A DNA stretch of 64,000 nt from contig CM056738.1 of the NCBI GenBank assembly GCA_029844215.1, positions 46,450,388 through 46,514,387 on the forward strand, read 5' to 3'. The first letter of the stretch is position 1. Every line of letters starts with the position of its first letter. A program made the position numbers and the translations under genes. Under the pieces are notes generated by a model. That model was not told the DNA's origin, did not search any database, and saw only the letters and a list, made by a program, of their open reading frames with translations. Shown piece after piece: positions 59,335 through 64,000 of this stretch. The stretch comes from Przewalskia tangutica (taxonomy: Eukaryota; Streptophyta; Magnoliopsida; Solanales; Solanaceae).

Positions 59335-60540
59335 ATCTCCCATTTGGACTAGAGCAATCTCCAATGTATCTAATACCTATATTTTCAAAATGACCATTAT
59401 GGTTAGATAAGCTTAATGGTTTAGTAAATGAGTCAGCTAGATTATCGTCTGTGAGAATATAGTCTAGATCTATTTCTTTAGATTTCACCATCTCTATGAG
59501 TATGTGGTATTTCCTTTGTACATGCTTATTTCTGTTTATTGATCTTGGTTCCTTAGTTTGCGCAATTGCACCAGTGTTATCACAATATATCATTATTGGA
59601 TGAATGCCACTTGGAACAACCCCTAGTTCTTTTAAGAACTCAGATATCGAGACAATTTCTTTACAAGCTTCCGATTCAGCAATGTACTCGACTTCAGTAG
59701 TTGAATCAGCAGTGGTTTCTTGCTTGGAACTTTTCCAATTTACTTATCCACTATTAAAAATGAAGGTATATTCAGAATGTGACTTGAAGTCATCAAGATC
59801 TGTTTGGAAACTAGCTTCTCTTACCCACCATAGACTAAGAAATATTCTTTAGTTCATCTAAGATACTTAATTTTTTTTTTACTGTTTTCCAGTGTTCTTC
59901 CCCATGATTCTGCTGGAATTTTCAAGTCATGCTAAGTGCAAATGCCACATCTGGCCTAGTGCAGGTCATGGCATACATGATTAATCCTATAACTGAAGCA
60001 TATATGATCCTCTTCATGCGTTCAACTTCTGTAACAGTGGAAGGACTGTCCTTCTTGGGTAACTTAATGCCTTGACCCATAGGAAGACCTCATCTCTTAG
60101 AGTTTTCCACTGAGAAATGTCTTAGTACTTTGTCTATATATGTAGACTGTGACAGTCCTAACAATCTATTAGGTCTATCTCTATAGATCCTAATACCAAG
60201 AATGTAGCAGGCTTCACCTAAGTCATTCATCATGAAGATGTTGGACAATCATTCCTTCACTGATTGCATAAGGGACTTATCGGTTCCTATTATTAATATG
60301 TCATCTACATATATGATAATGAAAACAATACTTCCTTCCTTGCTTTTGACAAAGTCAAACGATTTGAAAGCTCTGTCAAAACAGATATTCCAACTCCTTG
60401 AGGCTTGCTTAAGTCTATAAATAGACTTTTATAGTTTGCACACTACTTTGGGTTTTAACTTAAATGTAAAACCTTCAGGTTGTATCATATACAATTCCTC
60501 AATTAGTTTTCCATTGAGAAAAACGGTCATAACAATTTGC
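59315..60540 (-). pseudogene. pol: TE-L RT and RNase H
   Basis: Element order: the linker PLLN-type sequence from 60530; VFIIIYVDDILIIG near 60320-60285 (YVDD at 60311-60300); SVKE-like palm end; LLGLSQSTYIDKVLRHFSVENSKR near 60170-60090; then MYAMTCTRPDVAFAL near 59975-59935. RNase H is open at 59593-59315: MIYCDNTGAIAQTKEPRS, NKHVQRKYHILIEMV, LTDDNLADSFTKPL. Frame breaks near 60420 and 59880. Confidence 0.85.
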
Positions 60541-61463
60541 AATACGGACTCATATCAAATATGATCATAATAAGCCAAGATCCAAGTTCATACAGTCTCC
60601 ATGTTTGCTAGGGATGATAACTTTAAAAGTACAATCTGGTAGATCTTTAAACCAATTACAAACAATTTGCAACTCTTGATTTGACCAACTGTTCTAAGCA
60701 ATCGATCTGCGCCCTTAGATTATTCTGATGCTAGGGCGTCAAGACATAACTAACTAAGTTAACCCCGTTACGCGACCACAATCGTGCATCTAAGCAAGTT
60801 TGTCCTGGTTGTCACAGCCCGAACCCCGGGCCCGTGACTGGTGCCCTACCTGGGCACCCTTCTACCTTAACAATACAAGTAAGCTGCGGAACTGAAATAA
60901 CACCCCATTTTTTTTTTAAAACAAACGTACGTACAAGGGCAAAGCCGACGAGGCTGCCATACATACATAAACAAAAGACACTACACCGTACATGAGTCCA
61001 ATCCCACATATGAATACGGACTCAGGAGTTAAATCGAACTATGGCGACAAGGCCCCGCCGTACCCAAAACTATACAAAGTGCATCTTGAAGGACATATAC
61101 CAAAGATAAACTCGGAATGAAGGAGCTTATCCAAAACCCCGAGCGGATCCTACACTGCCGATCACCGAATCGTACCTAAACTGCGGCGTGAACGCAATTT
61201 CGAAGGAGGTCGAGAAGAATGTACCAAGTATGTGAGCGATGAAATCGTAATAAAATCATAGCGATCTAAATAACACGAGACATGTATGATATCCAACCTA
61301 CAAGACATAACACATAAGCGGTCATATCAAGTCGTGGACGCAAGCCACCGAGGTCACTACTCAGAATATAACTATGGGTCTCACACCCATAATATCAATC
61401 ATGCCCGTGGAATCCTTCCTCACTGCCGGCAGTCCATGATATACCATAACATCAAGTCCCACC

Positions 61464-61745
61464 GGTGGTATAGCATCTTGGGGGTTTACCTCACTTATAC
61501 TCTTACCCGAGAAGGTGGTAAAGCGGTGGTATAGCGTCTTGGGGTTTACCCTCACTTATACTCTTACCGAGGAGGTGGTATAACGTCTTGGGGCTTGCCC
61601 TCATTTATACTCTACCCTATCTCAACCGGCCACAAACAACACATAAAGCGGGTGGTACAGTCTTGGGGTTTACCCTCACTAATACTCTTACCTGGAGGAG
61701 GTGGTATAACGTCTTGGGCGCCCTCGTTTATACTCTTACCCTATC
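61464..61745. repeat. 49-bp minisatellite in TE-M
   Basis: Units start with ggtggta at 61464, 61513, 61573, 61651 and 61700; core cgtcttggggtttaccctca. Near-regular 49-base spacing with insertions. It lies beside the conserved cactgccggcagtc flank, the same LTR position as the TE-K minisatellite. Confidence 0.85.
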
Positions 61746-61954
61746 TCGTGACCATCAAACAAGACATAAGCACTACCATGTCTTCTATAAAAATCCGAAT
61801 TTAACCCAAGTACTACAAGTAATGGAAGCATACCCGTGGAATCCCACATCACCGCTTTGAGACGTCCCAAGAACTTACAACAAGACAGACCGCTTCAACC
61901 GAGAGTCGCGACAACTTAATAAAACATAATACTTGCACTCAAAGGCTATTACCG

Positions 61955-62515
61955 ACATATAGGCAAGTTCTCAATTAACCAAGCCAAAGTACTTATCAAG
62001 GCACACATAGGATAATTCTCATTTTATCAAGCCAAAATACTAATCAAGGCATACATAGAATGATTCTCTTTTAACAAGTCAAAGTACTTATCAAGGCACA
62101 CTTAGACAAATTCTCAATTTATCAAGCCAAAGTACTAATCAAGGCATACATAGAATAATTCTCTTTTAACAAGTCAAAGTACTTATCAAGGCACACTTAG
62201 ACAAATCCTCAATTTATCAAGCCAAAGTACTAATCAAGGCATACATAGAATGATTCTCTTTTAACAAGTCAAAGTACTTATCAAGGCACACTTAGACAAA
62301 TTCTCAATTTATCAAGCCAAAGTACTAATCAAGGCATACATAGAATAATTCTCTTTTAACAAGTCAAAGTACTTATCAAGGCACACTTAGACAAATCCTC
62401 AATTTATCAAGCCAAAGTACTAATCAAGGCATACATAGAATAATTCTCTTTTAACAAGTCAAAGTACTTATCAAGGCACACTTAGACAAATTCTCAATTT
62501 ATCAAGCCAAAGTAC
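61955..62515. repeat. 95-bp tandem array in TE-M
   Basis: ttctcaattt/tcctcaattt landmarks at 62111, 62206, 62301, 62396 and 62491, exactly 95 bases apart, with an earlier less regular unit. Each unit is two related halves of about 47 bases (caagccaaagtactaatc and caagtcaaagtacttatc). Confidence 0.95.
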
Positions 62516-64000
62516 TACGTACGTACATTCTTTTCAAAAGACTCCTTTTTATGTAAACCCCAAGATACCAACACCCGTAGTATCAAGGCATGTCTATTTT
62601 TCAAAGTAAGTTACTACACTTTTAGAAAGCTCATTTCAAAGCTTGAAATCAAGTAACTTCAAATTTTCACAATCTTGGCAACTTATGCCCATTAATCAAA
62701 ATAGACAACTTTCTTAACCTTCCATAAAGCCGTTATAACCAACTTCCCATAAAGCCGTTATAACCCTTTATGGTTTTAGACATATCCATTCCTTGATAAC
62801 CAAGAGACTTATACTATTAAAACCAAGTATCACATACTTACAATTCAAGTTCTTAACTTTCAAAATACTTCAAGTCTCTTAATAGTTAGAAAACAAGTTT
62901 TCTTCTACTTTTTAAACCTCAAGTAACTTCACCCTTAGCACAAGTTACTTCTCTTAAATCATGTCATTTCTCCTCTTTTAAATCAAATAAGTAAATCACT
63001 CCTTTGACTCCCCTAAAGTCATTATAATGACCTTTAGGTTTTAGAACTAAGGCACTAGCCAAAAGATTTGGAAACCACTTCCTTTTCAAGTCTCTATGTA
63101 CTTTTAAGAAAAATACCTTCACTTTTAAGAATCCAAACTTCCTAAGGAAAGGGATTATACTACTTACAATTTAAACATCAAAGTACACTCGAGGAAGTAC
63201 ATAGAACAAATTCTATTTTAGGCAATCCAAATACAAGCAAGGAATGGATCATTCGAGTAGAACTTACTTTCTTTATTCTAAGGAATCATGCTAGAAGAGA
63301 TAGTTCACATACCTTTCGCTAATATCCACAAGCTAAGCCGAATACGCCGTGCGTAAGTGTCAACCTATAATGGTCACAACAATACTATCGATCTTCTAGT
63401 CTCTAACGAGAATAATACTAAGTATTTGGTCTCTAATTCTACGGAAAATCGGGGAGACTTCCTTTGTTTCTACTCACTTTGCCACCTTTTCAAGGCCGAA
63501 TACAATAACCAACAAGCCACGTTTAAGGCTCCCAACAACAACCAAACAAAGGGGATTACACGCCTTACAATACGTGTAAAATTTCCGCCCCACAATTCAT
63601 ACGAAGTAGTCTAATGCACACTAGCCAATTCTCGGCCAACTTACATAGCAACACCAAGTCTTTTCCAACCCTTTTCCAATTTCAAGTTCTTAGGTCAACA
63701 TGTTATATAGTCTAAACAACTTCAACAACTACACTTTCCTTCTTTATACAACATGCGACGCTTAAACTAATAATCGACTAGAATTGAAATCTTAAAGTTA
63801 AACATGCTAGATTTCGGATTAGGGTTCCAATAGCCAATAAACATATCAAACTTCATACTATATAACACATGCTTGCTAAAATCCATAGCTACAACAAGTA
63901 GTAAGTCTTAACTACTAAAACGACAAAATTTATACCTTTCAAAGCCCTTAAAATTTCCAAGATTCCAAAGTCGCGCCTTAGCAATTCTTAGCTCCTTTAC

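Larger units (their letters stand above)
57780..60809 (-). mobile_element. TE-L: Ty1/copia element of the TE-H family, internally deleted
   Basis: Minus strand: leader piece (60809-60541), RT and RNase H (60540-59348), PPT (59347-59335), 3' LTR (59334-57780). The LTR matches 36088-37681. Leader and RT are joined directly, so gag, protease and integrase are deleted. TE-M interrupts the leader at 60810; the 5' LTR would be right of the window. Confidence 0.85.
60810..64000 (-). mobile_element. TE-M: Tekay-type LTR running off the window
   Basis: Begins at tgtcacagcccgaac, the reverse complement of the family LTR end. Order of the shared LTR landmarks (gtgcccnggtagggcacc, ggaattccacgg-type, ccataaagccgttataa) matches TE-A and TE-K reversed. 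More than 3190 bases are present; the start is not reached. Whether it is a solo LTR or an element cannot be told here. Confidence 0.8.

Overview
The window looks like a transposon-dense intergenic region of a eudicot nuclear genome, most likely Solanaceae. Evidence: plant-specific LTR-retrotransposon lineages (Tekay-type chromovirus, Athila, several Ty1/copia), a Stowaway MITE, and a SINE-like segment whose wording resembles solanaceous TS/SolS elements. I found no intact host gene, rRNA, tRNA or CRISPR array. Almost every long open frame is a retrotransposon fragment or its antisense shadow. Assignments rest on motif recognition; no database search was run.

Left third (1-27665): four related Ty3/gypsy elements of the Tekay/Del group. 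TE-A (1-7917, +), TE-B (7918-16013, +) and TE-C (16014-18894, +) have LTRs up to about 3.1 kb and short interiors that keep gag and, in A and B, only the end of integrase; protease, RT and RNase H are gone. TE-D (19 kb to 27.7 kb, -) is the nearest autonomous relative. It has gag, protease, RT, RNase H, integrase and a C-terminal chromodomain, all frame-broken. TE-A appears inserted in the 5' LTR of TE-B, and the TE-C end lies inside the 3' LTR of TE-D. The missing halves would lie left of the window.

Middle (27666-41802): an Athila LTR fragment cut by TE-D, a copia RT/RNase H relic (TE-E), a long-inverted-repeat MITE, a stretch that may be organelle-derived, nested MITEs, and a Stowaway MITE split by a copia element (TE-H) with a perfect TSD. 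A SINE-like segment, another MITE and about 2.7 kb of unassigned AT-rich DNA follow.

Right third (41803-64000): a textbook nest. Copia TE-I (41803-57254, -, TSD aaagt) carries an Athila derivative TE-J (43798-50636, -, TSD ataga) and a solo Tekay LTR TE-K (52883-56012, +, TSD aaatc). Beyond it lies copia TE-L (same family as TE-H), interrupted by another Tekay-type LTR, TE-M, that runs off the window.

The most notable points are: the gag-only lineage sharing one pol deletion; minisatellites of different sequence at one homologous LTR site; an exact palindrome just before the polypurine tract in all four Tekay elements; GC-rich hairpins recurring in LTRs of unrelated families; and a regional CAG/CTG-specific corruption that looks like base-calling error rather than mutation.
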